Shown here in pieces: positions 24,454 to 35,677 of a DNA stretch of 64,000 bases. The position numbers and the translations under genes are program-made. How positions within the stretch are numbered: position 1 is the first letter of the stretch; the number at the start of each line of letters is the position of its first letter. The DNA is taken from NCBI GenBank assembly GCA_030248295.1, contig JASANH010001508.1, forward strand, positions 496,001 to 560,000. Direction: 5' to 3'. Below the pieces are notes generated by a model. That model had not been told where the DNA came from and ran no database searches. It saw only the letters and a list, made by a program, of their open reading frames with translations. This stretch comes from Mesodorylaimus sp. YZB2_4. Its lineage: Eukaryota > Nematoda > Enoplea > Dorylaimida > Dorylaimidae.

Positions 24454-25950
24454 ATGGAAAATAATACTTTGATCGATGCCACGACCGAAAATGAGACTGA
24501 TCCGGTGGAGACCACAGCGGCTCGATGGCCAGGTGCGGTTATGATTATTTACAGCAGCATGTGCACATTCGCCTATGCGCTGTGTATAGCCACTATCGTG
24601 AGGAGTAAGGACACTTGGAAGGTGCCTAGCTATCACATCATCGTGCACATCGGAATCACTGACATTGTCCAGTTGGCTCTGAACGGGGGTCTTGGTGGAG
24701 TACTTTCGTTGTGTCAAAGTGATTTTCACTTTACCTTCAACAAAATCGTTGGTGGAATCATGAATTCGGGTTGGATTACGTATACTATGATGGCTGACCT
24801 GCTGGCTTGGAATCGATGCCTGCAGACTTATCATCCTGTCAAGTCTAAAAGGGTGTTCTCCATGAGGAACACGCGACTGATGCTAGGCGCGTGTTGGGCG
24901 TATGGACTGGCCTGGCTCATCACGTACAACTGCCCCGATCTGTTTTTCTACTACATTCCCGAAGAGCATGCATGGGACTACGGCTGGACGCCAAAGTCAC
25001 GCCAGTTTGCCACTGCAGAATTGGTGCAGGATACTGTTCACTGCATTAGTATGGTCCTATGCTATTCGGCTATATTCTACAAGCTAGCGAAACAAGTAAG
25101 CACAGTCCGGATGCAGTGGTCAGCACATCTTGATTTTGTCGGTGTGTAAGAAAGGGCTGATGCCTCCTGGGCCTCAAGAGTCAGGGCTGTCGGTTTGACG
25201 CTTCAGCCATCTTTCCAGTTAACCCAGTTGAAAGTTTTGGACAAAAATTCCGAACAGGTCTTTTTTTCTTCCCAGAAACCTCGGTCTCTCCCACCGATTG
25301 GATGCTCTGGTCACACTGCCTGGTATCTGCTAACGCCAATCGTACTTAGCCAATGAGTTTATGCACTGCAGGATGTCACCATGCAATCCACAATAGCTAT
25401 AGCTTAACCCATTCAAGGAACACTCGCACAATCCGCATACTTCGCATCTTCGCGTGCATCAGACAGTTACGTGCCTGAGCTAACCTTTTTTAAATTTAGG
25501 CCAGACAAATTACAAACAGCCAGCTAAACACAGACAAAAAAGAGAAGCTGGTCCTTTTGCAATCGATGTGGATCTGCGCCACAACCACGTCTGTCGTGAT
25601 TTGGTTCTTCTTTGGTGGTAGCATTATTACGAACCACTGGGGTTTATTTTTCACCACCATGGTCTGGTTGACTTGTGCGGGCAGTAACGCCTTCATTTAC
25701 ATCATCTTCAATAAGTGAGACCATGCAATGTTTTCCAAACTCTTTTTTTGAACATCCGTCTTTCAGGAACATTCGCCGCCAAGTCAAGGAGCTGCTTGGA
25801 TTCAAGAAGTCAGGCGTTAGTGTGGCTGATGCAGTGTCAACCAAGCATGCCCCGACAGTGCTGAGTACAGCGCAGGTATTCACAGTGTCGCCAAGGAATC
25901 CACACGTGTCTAATGATAGCCCGACACCTCGACGCGTGATTAATCACTAG
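24454..25950 (+). CDS. Serpentine chemoreceptor-type GPCR (SRT/SRX-like), receptor 1
   Basis: Seven-transmembrane receptor of a nematode-type family, probably for chemical signals. Exons 24454-25095, 25500-25714, 25767-25950 give 346 residues; splice phases are the same in receptors 3 and 4. Exon 1 codes an N-terminus with Asn-x-Ser/Thr sites and about five membrane segments (RWPGAVMIIY, PSYHIIVHIGITD, GIMNSGWITY, LLAWNR, LAWLITY). Exon 2 codes the TM6 lead-in with the DKKEKLVLLQSMW motif and TM7 ending GSNAFIYIIFNK, an NPxxY-like position. Exon 3 codes NIRRQVKELLGFKK and a Ser/Thr-rich cytosolic tail. LLAWNR replaces the DRY motif of typical GPCRs. An in-frame ATG at 24406 would add 16 residues; 24454 aligns better with the paralogues. 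Ligand unknown. Confidence 0.88.
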
Positions 25951-28098
25951 TGATCAAAACTATGTGAGATTGTTTTGCTGCTTGAATTTTGAGATAATCG
26001 CACATATATGGAGCACTGTGTATATTATAACCCCTTGTAGAACTTTGTTTCGCCTATACTAGACAGGTTCAGCATCATTGGAATGAACAGTGATCACTTA
26101 AAGCTTTTGCACCCCAAAGAAAATCGCGTTCCCGAGGAAGTCCACGATCTGGTCCACAGCTGGAGCATCGCCTGAAGGGTGGTGCTCAGCCGCTATTTGC
26201 AAAAGGCCTCTTTTTAACGAGCCCCCCCCACACCTTCTATGTACAAATCTGGCAAAGGATCAATTTTGAAAATCTGGCTAGTTTGAGAAACTGCTGTTCA
26301 AGGGTTTATTCGAAGGACTCCTGCTTTGGCATACAATCCATTTCGTTATCTTCATTACTTTGATGGAAACAAAAGCGGACGTAGGCTAATGGGTAAGAAG
26401 CGTATTGTGCAGACTACACATACTGTAGACGAATCAAACTTCTTGTTTTGCTCCCCTTAATTTCTTTCTCCTCATATTTGAACTTTCTTCGAGTATGTCG
26501 GAAAGATTTATAAGATTTTGTTTTCCTCAACAATCCAACTATTCAGTCAGCCTTTCTGTAATAAGGATGTGAACAAGCTGCTTTTTCACTCGCCCAAGCC
26601 CCTATCTGTGAACTCTAACAGAGTCAAGGCAGACGACGAGGCTGTCCAAGCTTCCTACAGTATTTAGGCGGTCCTAATTTACCTACAGTACTTGCTCTTC
26701 CAGGCTTTCGAAGCGTTAGGTTGACAGTGACAGCTAGTGTGCACGTCGGTCAGTTTCTCAACTCACGGATCAGGTGTATGGGCTCGAAATAAGAATCTCT
26801 CGGGGTGGATGCCTTATACCATTGATGTAAAGAGTGTTGTAGTGAGTGATGTCCCTGGCACCAGCATCCGCCTGCTCTCATAATCAGCAACAACAAGGAG
26901 GCTGATCCTGTGCACTCTGTGGAGATCTCCATGATGTGAGGCTTTGGCCTCTGATCATCCTGATGCAGGTACATAAACGTACTCTAGCTTGCGAAGCCCT
27001 ATCTCCGTTGAACGTGAAAGTCACATTTCCTTTTTTACATTACTTTCTCACGGCCTCTAGGATTGATGTTCCATTGTCTACTGCCTTCCTATGTTCCATT
27101 TTATTGCCGGCTTGATTATTGCTTTAACCTCTTGATCAGTGCAAATGTGAATAAATGTTATTTACAGAGCGCACAGGTCATAGGCACCTGGCCGATGCAA
27201 GGGAGCAATGATATTGCAGCATCGCTAGTTGTGCGTGCCTGACCTTCTTGCCCAGTGAAAGCGAACCCCTATTAGCTCTTGATTATGTGGGGTCACGCAA
27301 ATCGGAATAGCGTAAGATATCGACGTTTCTTCTTTGTATTAGAAAGGCGCTGTCTACACCCTGCTGGCCTCTGCTTGATTACGGCGTCAATTGTTTGGGA
27401 AATGCTAAACTCAGCAAGTGTCCAGGTCGGACGCGGCTTGGGTCAAAAGAGCCATGTAACGAATGCATGCGTGAGTCCATCCTTCTTATCTATTGTAGCC
27501 TTACCTTCGCTTTCGTGATGTCTTGAAGGTGCGATACTTCAAGCAGGTGCACTTCCCCGATAGATGTCCATGTCGCGCAGAAAATCTGCACGGCACCGCG
27601 TTACAGTGAGATTTTCCTTTCTAGACACTCTTATTTGCCAAATCCTGCTTGCATGGTGCACACCCACCGCCGTCTCATGACTAAAACTCCTTTATATCTT
27701 ATCTTTTCGTCTCTCGATACCTCGTTCACGGAGTACAGGTCGCAGATAAGCTGTATCCAATCTGACATCATGAACGGGGTGCCGAGCCCTCATTTTCTAA
27801 GTACAGGAAGATGGCTTCATCCTTGTGCTTTGTTGAATCATGATTTTTAGCCATCTTTGGGGCTGTTTTTCAAATAAGACGAGGTATATACGCCCGGTCG
27901 ATGATTCTTCAGAATAAAAGATGAGGGAAATTTTGCATTAGGCAGCCTATATCTGACTTTTTCCCTCATTAGTTTAGTCACTCCAATTACAGGGTGTCCG
28001 ACATCCCACGACCAGTCTCGAATAACTGACCCATCTCGCAACAAGTGCACTTGTGGCAAAGTTCCTTCAATCTAGCCTCGCCTCGTGCTCTCAACGTC
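25951..28098. other. Intergenic with dispersed repeat
   Basis: No gene seen. 26740-27130 is a dispersed repeat (listed separately). From about 27557 the sequence is the left part of a segmental duplication shared with 40900 onward. Confidence 0.5.
26740..27130 (-). repeat. Dispersed repeat, family 3, with tRNA-like core
   Basis: Matches 34395-34800 over about 390 bases, beginning CAACTCACGGATCAGGTG on the plus strand. In the 34.4 kb copy the reverse strand shows CGCTCAGTGGTATGAGG and ACTTCGAGCCCCGGG, like tRNA A and B boxes, suggesting a SINE. Confidence 0.65.
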
Positions 28099-30030
28099 AT
28101 GAATTTCGGCAACTCCTCGATCGTCGAAAACGACAGTATTATTTCAGAAGTAGCCACGCAGCCTGTCCGATGGCCAGGTGCTGTGATGATCCTTTTCAGC
28201 CTAAGTTGCATCGTTGCATACACTTTATGCTTGCTGACCATTGTTACCAACAAGGAGACTGCTAGATCGCCCAGCTACCAGATAATACTGCACATTGGCA
28301 TCACCGATCTGGGACAACTTTTCTTGAATGGCATGGTCGGAGGATTTTTCTCATTGTGCCAGTCCGATTTCAATTTCTACTTGAATAAGATAATCGGAGG
28401 TGTGATGAATTCAGTTTGGGTCGTGTGTATCACACTTGCTGACCTGCTAGCCTGGAATCGTCTATTCCACACTTACAAACCGACCTTGGCTAAAAAACTC
28501 TTCACGTTGAAGAACACCAGAATCATTCTAGCCGTCTGCTGGCTCTATGGCTTGGCTTGGATTATTGCATATATGTTCCCAGATTTAGACTTGCTCTATG
28601 ATCCGACTGAGCATAATTGGAACTACGGCCCTCATCCAAGTGCGCAAACATTTGCCACGTGCGAGTTGTCGCAAGATATCATTCACTGCATCAGTATGGC
28701 CGCTTGCTATACGGCTATTATTGCTAAGCTAGTTGCACAGGTAAGATAGAAGAGAAATAGTCACCCTGGTGAGCAAGGTCCCCCACGGTGTGACTGCACT
28801 TACTATTTCAGGCAAGTCAAATTACCAGCAGTCAATTAAACAGCGATAAGAAAGAAAAACTCGTTTTACTGCAGTCAATGTGGTTATGCGTGGCCAGTTG
28901 CTCAGCCGTGCTTCTCTTCTTTTTCAACACGTCTATCATTCCAAATCATTGGGCCATGTTCTTCGCCACGATGGTCTGGCTGACAATGGCTGGCAGCAAC
29001 GCGTTTATTTATTTAATCTTCAATAAGTAAGATATCACAGGTGGACTCGAGTATGATGGAGTGGCTCAAAAAACAGGCAGGCCTTCGGTCGACACGGGTG
29101 CGTATAAGTTTATGAAGCAAGACCTAGATGTAGAAGACTGATGACAGCCTATCGAGGCAAAGGTGCGCTCTCAGGGACACCTGCCTGCAAAGTCAGCTTG
29201 ACATGCCCTGAAACGAACTTTGCGGCTGTAACAGAAGAAGGAACATAAGAACATAAGAAGACAAGTGAAAGCGTTGGTTCCGTGTGGTCGAAATGTCACC
29301 GCCCCATCGGCACCAACGGCTCAAACGCGTCATACAATCACAGTGGGTAGCATCGCTGAGAAGACCGAAGGAGCGCCTAGAGCCAATAACAGAATGCTCA
29401 CCACAGTTACCTGATTCGATTTTTCGAATTCTGACCTCTACTCAATACATGATCAACGATCTCTCTACCTTGCATTCAGCTGAAGACGAAAACGGCTTTG
29501 GGTTCTGCACAGTCACAAAAAGCTATGTAGTCTTTCAGGTATGATCCAACACGTTTTTTGTGTTGTTTTGATGCCTGGTGCAGCGCGTATTCGCGGACAT
29601 GATGGGGCTGACGGTAAGCGTACCTCTTCTCCTGGCACCCTCTTTACGAGGACATGGATGCTAATCTAGGATGGGCACGAAGTACAGTATATGGCAAAGA
29701 AGCCAAAAGTACAGCGTGGCATAAATTCTATTTGGCTTCAAGGCTATTTCCCACATGCATGCCTGCAGAACACTGACATAATATCTTGCATACGAAAGAC
29801 ACAAAATCAGAATTCTTTTTACCGAGTTGCCGCAAAACAAAGTATGTGAACATGTCTATAATCAAGGCTATCAGTCAAAACACGCATTATTGATCCATAT
29901 CGATCCAGTATCAAATGTAAAAGCCGCTCACTCGCAAAATCTATGGGCGTATTGTCTGAAAATCCTTAACCCGTCCATTTGCCAATTATAAAATCGGATT
30001 TCTCAAGAAAAAGGACACTACGTAATGACA
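27557..30030 (+). repeat. Segmental duplication, copy A
   Basis: Corresponds to 40900-45280 (copy B). Shared sequence runs from GTCGCGCAGAAAATCTGCAC in the 5' flank, through the whole receptor gene, to TGATCCATAT and GGACACT in the 3' flank. Copy A lacks the insertions present in copy B at 41278-41643 and 43322-44780. Confidence 0.88.
28099..29256 (+). CDS. Serpentine GPCR, receptor 2, with truncated tail
   Basis: Close paralogue of receptor 4. Exons 28099-28740 and 28812-29026 code the seven membrane segments with the same landmarks (LLAWNR, GSNAFIYLIFNK). The third exon is altered: at 29241 it starts GAACATAAGAACATAAG where receptor 4 has GAACATAAGAAG, an 8-base tandem duplication. The frame then stops at 29254-29256 after the residues KNIRT, so the tail of about 55 residues is lost, giving about 290 residues. 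The alternative without splicing ends at TAA 29028-29030, right after TM7. The seven-helix core is intact and codon-conserved, so it may still fold, but loss of the tail would affect trafficking or desensitisation. An in-frame ATG at 28045 is an alternative start. Confidence 0.8.
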
Positions 30031-31127
30031 TCTGACAAATTAAAATTATGCTTGGTGTTTGCGGAGGCACAGCTGGCAAGGTGGGTGCCGGATCGAAAAG
30101 CCTGGTTGTTGCGAGTGATCTTTCTGGGCTCTCGCAAGCGAGCCAACGTCGGCCTTTCCATCGCCAATCTACTCCGTTGCTATGCTAAAATACTGTATTT
30201 CTAATCCTTGTGTTCGAGAAGGGATTTACTAGAAGGATTGGTGAGCCGTTATAGCACTCGGTCGGAGTAATCTCTTTTGTCAATCACGACAAAAGAGAGC
30301 TAGGAGATGCTAAATCGGATAACAAATTATCACTCTGCCCTTTTGACATTGAACCGACGTAAATATGATCACAAATCTTGAGCACGACCAAAAAGTCTAA
30401 CAAGTCAACTACTCAGCAAGACTACTGTAACCCTTCCGTTTAGGCTGGATTGCTGTCTGCAGGACTGTGATGGTTATGTTATCTATGTAGCACACAAACA
30501 ATACTCAGGCGTACTATAACGCCTGTGTAGCGTGCAACAATGTTGTAGCCTGTAACCTCTGCTTGTCGTTGGCGACCGATTGGTTTTATTATACTACAAG
30601 AAAGGCACGAAGAATTGCATCTGCTCAAGTGCTATTCCGTGCTTAGCATAAACGTTCTTTCATGGCGGATCCCACGATCATATTTGGCTCTTCGCCTACA
30701 ATTGAGCACCAGGAGAAAATGACCTTAAGCAGCTGCCAAGGCGCAGCATGCTATTAGGTAATAAAAAGGGGGTCGTGACGAGAGCAGACAATGCTCTTCG
30801 GTCATTTTTCTGTGCGTGAAAGATGCGAGCTCAAGCTTCTTTAGCTTGACTACCATAGACATTTGTCCAGAATGTGCGTGCGTGACAGGTCGAGCAGGTG
30901 CGATCATCACTAAAGGGTCTGTGCACCTTAACATTTTTCAAATGTCCGTACGAGCGATCTACTGGCGTTCTTACTGTACATACTCGTCACGAGAAGGTTA
31001 GACTTTCTACGGAATCGCTAGTGCAGATTGAATCAAATAAAGCCTTGCCTTGACTGTCTCAATCCATATAAAGAAGCCATTTTGCTGCGTTGCGACACTG
31101 ATTTAAGTTATTTTCTCCCAAAGCAGC
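29257..31127. other. Intergenic
   Basis: Up to about 30030 this is the 3' part of duplication copy A. Beyond that no gene or repeat is recognised except a perfect 11-bp hairpin stem (30271-30281 with 30288-30298, TCTCTTTTGTC and its complement). Confidence 0.5.
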
Positions 31128-32351
31128 ATGAATCTTAGCAATTCACCTGAAAACGAGACATTCTCTGCAACGTTGTCTTCGGAACCAGTTCGCTGGCCAG
31201 GCGCCATCATGATCATTTACAGCCTGACTTGCATCTGCACCTATGTGCCGTGTTTGATGACTATTATGTCTAACAAGGAAACGGCTCGATCCCCCAGCTA
31301 TCAAATCATACTGCACATTGCCTACACCGACCTCGCTCAGTTGTCCTTAAATGGCATCATCGGCGGTATTTTCTCACTTTTTCAAACCGATTTTAACTTT
31401 TATCTTAACAAAGTAATTGGAGGCACTATGAATTCGATTTGGATCGTATGCGGCACGCTGGCTGATGTGCTGGCTTGGAATCGACTGTGCCATACTTTTA
31501 GTCCGACCATGGCGAAAAGAATTTTCACATTAAAAAACACCAGAATCATTTTGGCTCTTTGTTGGCTGAGTGGGCTGCCTTGGACTGTGGCTTACATGCT
31601 CCCAAATTTAGATTTGATCTATGACCCAACTGAACATAATTGGAACTATGGTCCTAATCCCGAGTCCCAAAACTTCGCGATTGGCGAACTGGTTCATGAT
31701 GTTTTTCACTGCGCCAGTATGATCGTGTGCTACACGGCCATCATCTCTAAGCTGGTAGTGCAGGTGAGTAAGCAGCCGTTGATACGGGGGCAGAGGAGTC
31801 AGTCGATAAGAAGTTAGGCACACGTGTGAAATAAAAACCCCCTTGGGAGAGACAGGCTCACGGACTGGGGTCTGGAAACGTCTGGTATGCAATGCTTACT
31901 TTCAGGCGAAACGAATCACAAACAGCCAGTTGAATGTAGACAAGAAGGAAAGGCTTGTCTTGCTGCAATCTATGTGGCTATGCATCACTTTCGTTTTGGG
32001 TATCTTGCTGTTCTTCTACAGTACTGCCATTATCCCAAACCACTGGGCCCTATTTTTTACCACGCTGGTATGGCTGACCATGGCTGGCAGTAATCCGTTC
32101 ATATACTTGATCTTCAATAAGTAAGCCAGAGAGTGTTTTGAGTCGAGTGGTACCCGAAAATGCACGCAGCGGATTTATATTTCAGAAGTATACGAAGGCA
32201 AGTGCTGCATAACCTGCTGTCATGCACGCGGAAGGCAATCGCGCAATCGGCTCCAGCCCAGTCGCGAAACACGATCAATGTGGCTAGTGTTGGAGACAAA
32301 ACGAACGGTGCGTCCCGAAGTCCAAAAATAATGTTCGCCTCACCAAGCTGA
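31128..32351 (+). CDS. Serpentine chemoreceptor-type GPCR, receptor 3
   Basis: Exons 31128-31763, 31906-32120 and 32186-32351 give 338 residues. The N-terminus (MNLSNSPENETF) carries two Asn-x-Ser/Thr glycosylation signals. Membrane segments resemble receptors 2 and 4, but MADLL is changed to LADVLAWNR and TM7 reads GSNPFIYLIFNK, keeping the proline that receptors 1, 2 and 4 have lost. Exon 2 is exactly 215 nt, as in all four genes. The tail exon (166 nt, same as receptor 4) begins KSIRRQV and ends SPKIMFASPS. Its tail aligns loosely with that of receptor 4 (SAP, Q, R, TI, V, KT, GA, R in order), so it is genuine. A minus-strand ORF over the tail exon (32114-32425) is a shadow. Confidence 0.87.
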
Positions 32352-32458
32352 TTTGGGCGAGTGATCTGTTCATGCTTGTTGACGTTAGCCGCTCCTCCCG
32401 TTGTGATGAAACAAACGACGCACACTGTCTGTGATCTCCTGTGATCTCCCTCGACTTT

Positions 32459-32543
32459 AAACTGGCATTCACCTGTAATAGTAGTCGAGAAAAGGTTACA
32501 GTTTGCGACAGCTCCATAAGCAACAATGACAGATCAAGGAGTT
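32459..32543 (+). mobile_element. BEL/Pao retrotransposon fragment
   Basis: About 85 bases matching 40201-40283 in the 3' region of the BEL/Pao element (from CTGGCATTCACCT to GCAACAATG and the following bases). It lies only about 110 bases past the receptor-3 stop. Confidence 0.75.
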
Positions 32544-32907
32544 CCTGTTGTCATCACAATGGGATGTTAGGACCCTGTGAGACAAACGTCGAGAATCGAT
32601 CAGAGTGGTCAGTCCTAGATCGACCTGCCAGACTGCACATCGCCCCTCATGCACTATGAAGTTCGATGCTGCACACCACCATAGGACAACACCTGCTATT
32701 TCTATTCCAGTCTTTCAAGTTCTTTGCTAGAGATACTCCGGATAAGAGCGTGTTTTTGTATTTTTCCCGTCTTTTGTTTGAATGCAGATAGTTCTGCCAT
32801 TTTACGACAAATCTGCTGCACGCAGAAAAACGACAGAAAATGTATAAATAAATTAGGACTTCTTTGCAAGCATGTTAAGAAACAGATTTTATAAAGGTTT
32901 TCTCAAA

Positions 32908-33109
32908 CAGTCAGTTGAATGTAGACAAGAAGGAAAGGCTTGTCTTGCTGCAATCTATGTGGCTATGCATCACTTTCGTTTTGGGTATCTTGCTGTTCCT
33001 CTACAGTACTGCCATTATCTCAAACCACTGGGCCCTATTTTTTACCACGCTGGTATGGCTGACCATGGCTGGCAGTAATCCGTTCATATACTTGATCTTC
33101 AATAAGTAA
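32908..33109 (+). pseudogene. Relocated copy of receptor-3 exon 2
   Basis: Nearly identical to 31923-32124: CAGTTGAATGTAGACAAG through TTCAATAAGTAA. Only a few differences are seen (TTCTTC to TTCCTC, CCCAAAC to CTCAAAC). The first about 17 bases of exon 2 are missing and there is no acceptor, but the frame is open to TAA 33107-33109. Flanks on both sides match the uninterrupted sequence at 50615-50660, so this is an insertion of an exon-sized piece. Confidence 0.9.
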
Positions 33110-33312
33110 CTGCTGGGTGCATCTACATAGTGCGTTTTACGGGGAGCCAGAGACGCCTCAATAGGAAAACCTACATATCTTGTGCTCCTTAGTTCACTTG
33201 CGAACTCGTCTTTTTGTTTTTCTGAGACAGTTTTTCGTATCTTTGTGCCTTAGCTATTCCTTCTTCATCGACTGGCGCGGAAATACTGTAGCCATGTACA
33301 TCGTACCAGGCG

Positions 33313-33492
33313 CCCTTTTTTTATTGGGAGTTTTATTTCCCAAAAAACACATCAAGTTGGCGGCAAGTGTAGGTTGAAGCAAACAACGGCCCAAACTAGG
33401 GATATGGCCCGAACAAGTCGAAAAAGAAGTATTGTGGAACATTAATGAAAAAAAAACCGTATGCCAAACCCAATTCACAGTCCGATTCCCGC
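33313..33492. mobile_element. Small insertion with 8-bp target duplication
   Basis: Interrupts exon 3 of the thioesterase pseudogene. ACCAGGCG is present on both sides (33305-33312 and 33493-33500), as expected for an 8-bp target-site duplication. The 180-bp insert shows no coding potential and no obvious terminal inverted repeat. Confidence 0.65.
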
Positions 33493-33574
33493 ACCAGGCG
33501 GCCTGTTGATTCCCGTCATAGAAGGAGAGCGCTCGGACCGGTCTAAAAACAAAGCTGACAAATGGACATTTTTC

Positions 33575-33730
33575 TCGTTTTTTAAAAAATTTTTGGACGC
33601 TGGCCTGACAGGATCAAGTTGGGTCCCGTCTATCTTGGTGAGCCACTGACGGATTGGTAGCAGGGCTAGCGAGGGTTAACCCTTCCGACCGAGCCGACCT
33701 CCGTCACCAGGACTTGAACCCCGCATGAGT
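33575..33730 (-). repeat. SINE family 2a fragment
   Basis: Contains ACCTCCGTCACCAGGACTTG, the region equivalent to the tRNA-like B-box side of 11690-12070. It is intronic in the thioesterase pseudogene. Confidence 0.65.
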
Positions 33731-33997
33731 TGTCGCGACTCTCGCGATAATGACCTTTTCTCTTTCTCGTTGTATCATCATATCACCTTTTAACTCAGCA
33801 ACCTTTCTCACGGCTGCTCCTAAAACAAGCCGATTTCCCACATGCACATTCTAGCGCACTCTATGCTTCTAACTCAAGCAGGCTTCTTTGCCTATCCACA
33901 TTCCATTCTCTTTAGCTATTCTGTGCCTGTTAGCTGTGTGTGTAGTGGAAGACTGGCGAAACTCAGCTGTTCTCTACTGCAGGGAAACATCGCTACA
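33731..33997 (+). mobile_element. Solo LTR (BEL/Pao)
   Basis: About 267 bp, from TGTCGCGACTCTCGCGATAA to AAACATCGCTACA, matching the LTR at 34937-35224. TG..CA ends are visible. No clean target duplication flanks it; on the left is SINE sequence, on the right thioesterase exon 2, so sequence between was lost. Arises from recombination between the two LTRs of an element or between elements. Confidence 0.88.
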
Positions 33998-34394
33998 GAT
34001 GTATTTGACATGCGGTAATCTCATAATCTCAAATCTATTTGCCCAAGTAAGGCCATTGGCGCCTGAATGATGGAGAAAAATGACCTAGAAAAAGGGAGAG
34101 CCAGTTCGATGAAGAAGTTTCTTGCTACGGCGCTTTATTTAGTAATATCAGGGAGGACACCAGGAGACGCAGGCTTGTTGACGTTTCTCGCACAGCGAAG
34201 ACAGAATGCTTAATTAAGCGCAGGAATTTCTGTGCTTGGGTTGGGCATATGGAAATTCAGAAGAAAAGGCCAGTACGTTTGACAACAGTAGAGAGCGGTC
34301 GTTGGTGCTTGAACAGGATACGTGTAGCCGACTCTTGTATTGGTAAAAGAAGAAAAGCTTTGCACTGCCTGACGCACAAATAATTCGCTTCTAG

Positions 34395-34810
34395 AATGTA
34401 CGTCATCAGTTTTTCAACTCACGGATCAGGTGCCCCGGGGCTCGAAGTAGGGGTCTCTCAAAGCGGGTGCCTCATACCACTGAGCGAGTATTACACAGTG
34501 AGTGGTGGCCATGGCACTAGCATCCATCTGCTCTCATAATCAGAAAAACAGTTGGGTGTGCTCTTTGTCGAGATAACTCTGTGGGGTTCCGCCTTCTGCT
34601 GATCATTCCGGTGCAGCTACATGAATGTACTCTAGCTGAAAAAGCCCTATCATATCGTGGAATGTGAATAGCAGGCTTGCCCTTTTGTCTTTACTTTATC
34701 ATAGCTTCTATGTAGGATTGGTGTTTCAATGTCTACTCGAATGTCGTTCACTGCTGGTTCGATTACCGCTTTAAAACCTCTTGATCAGTGTGCAACCAGT
34801 GCAGGCAGGC
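34395..34810 (-). repeat. Dispersed repeat, family 3
   Basis: Partner of 26740-27130. The minus strand carries the tRNA-like boxes CGCTCAGTGGTATGAGG and CTTCGAGCCCCGGG. Confidence 0.68.
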
Positions 34811-34936
34811 GTGGAGGAGAGTGTGGCCGACCGAAGTCGGCGGGACAAAAACTCTGACTGAAGGCAGGTTAGTCTCGCGACTGCAGTAAATGCCAGAAAC
34901 ATCAACCGGTGAGGTTGATGTCTACCAGCCAGGGAA

Positions 34937-35224
34937 TGTAGCGACTCTCGCGATAATTACCTTTTCTCTTTCTTATTGAATCATCATATCACCTTTCAAC
35001 TCAGTAAGCTTTCTCACGGCTGTTCCTGAAACAAGCCGATTTCCCACATGCACATTCTAGCGCACTCTCTACTTCTAACTCAAACAGACCTCTTTCCCTG
35101 TCCACATTCCATTCTCTTCAGCTATTCTGTGCCTATGATCTGTAGGATAATATTTTCAGTGTGCAGTAAAAGACTGGCGAAACTCACGATCAGCTGTTCT
35201 CTTCTGTAGGAAAACATCGCTACA
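34937..35224 (+). repeat. 5' LTR of the BEL/Pao element
   Basis: 288 bp starting TGTAGCGACTCTCGCGATAA and ending ACATCGCTACA. The outermost bases TGTAGCGA and TCGCTACA form the short inverted ends typical of LTRs. Confidence 0.87.
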
Positions 35225-35677
35225 GAAGTTTGCAGCATAACGTGTAGGTTTCAGTTTTCATTTCAAGTTTGAACTCCTCATTCTATTCAGAGCTCCCCCA
35301 TTTTAATTCCCATTCACGCCAGTTGCATATTCACCTGTTCATCGTTTTTGATCATTCATTCATTGATTTCCAGCGTCCCCCAGTCTTCCTTCATTTCCAG
35401 TGATCCGTTGGGTCAGTACTCTTCAGTCATCAGTCCACGCAGTCGGGACTGCGATCTGGGATGTTTGGAACAGTTTTTCAGTCTTACGACAGTTTCCGAC
35501 AGTTTTTCAGTTTTTTCTCAGGCTTCGTTGAGCAGATCCGCATTTTTCATTCATGTTCAACGATGTCCACCATTCTGCGCTCATAACTACCTATGCGCAA
35601 TGAGCTCAAAAAATCACTGAAAGAAGCCAGCCGTCACCCTGGTTTTCGCTTCAGCGGCAGAACGAGACACCTACTTC

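Larger units (their letters stand above)
32352..33234. other. Receptor-3 3' flank with mixed relics
   Basis: Besides the features listed separately, 32640-32900 and 33115-33220 match 50370-50640 and 50640-50740. No gene. Confidence 0.6.
33235..34184 (-). pseudogene. LYPLA-like thioesterase pseudogene (exons 1-3 only)
   Basis: Corresponds to the first three exons of the intact genes at 51.5-58.5 kb. Exon 1 relic at about 34184-34125 has lost its ATG (GTC in its place) and has a stop. Exon 2 relic is at 34075-33998 and is cut off on its 3' side by a solo LTR. Exon 3 is split in two (33543-33493 and 33312-33235) by a 180-bp insertion. Exons 4-6, with the catalytic Ser, Asp and His, are absent; in their place is the relocated receptor exon and flank. 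Intron 2 holds a SINE family 2a fragment like its intact relatives at 52.4 and 54.6 kb. Confidence 0.85.

Noticed and set aside
29284..29544. Conserved ORF starting MVEMSPPHRHQRLK, also at 42982-43227
   Set aside because: Conserved only because it overlaps receptor exon 3 in another frame within the segmental duplication. The receptor frame explains it.
32160..32351. Receptor-3 tail exon as a retrotransposon-derived exon
   Set aside because: The tail aligns with the receptor-4 tail exon (same 166-base length, shared residues in order), so it is native to the receptor family.
33731..35224. 33731-33997 and 34937-35224 as the two LTRs of one short element
   Set aside because: The sequence between them contains thioesterase exons 1-2 and a family 3 repeat, not element sequence, while gag and pol follow the second LTR. 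The first is a solo LTR.
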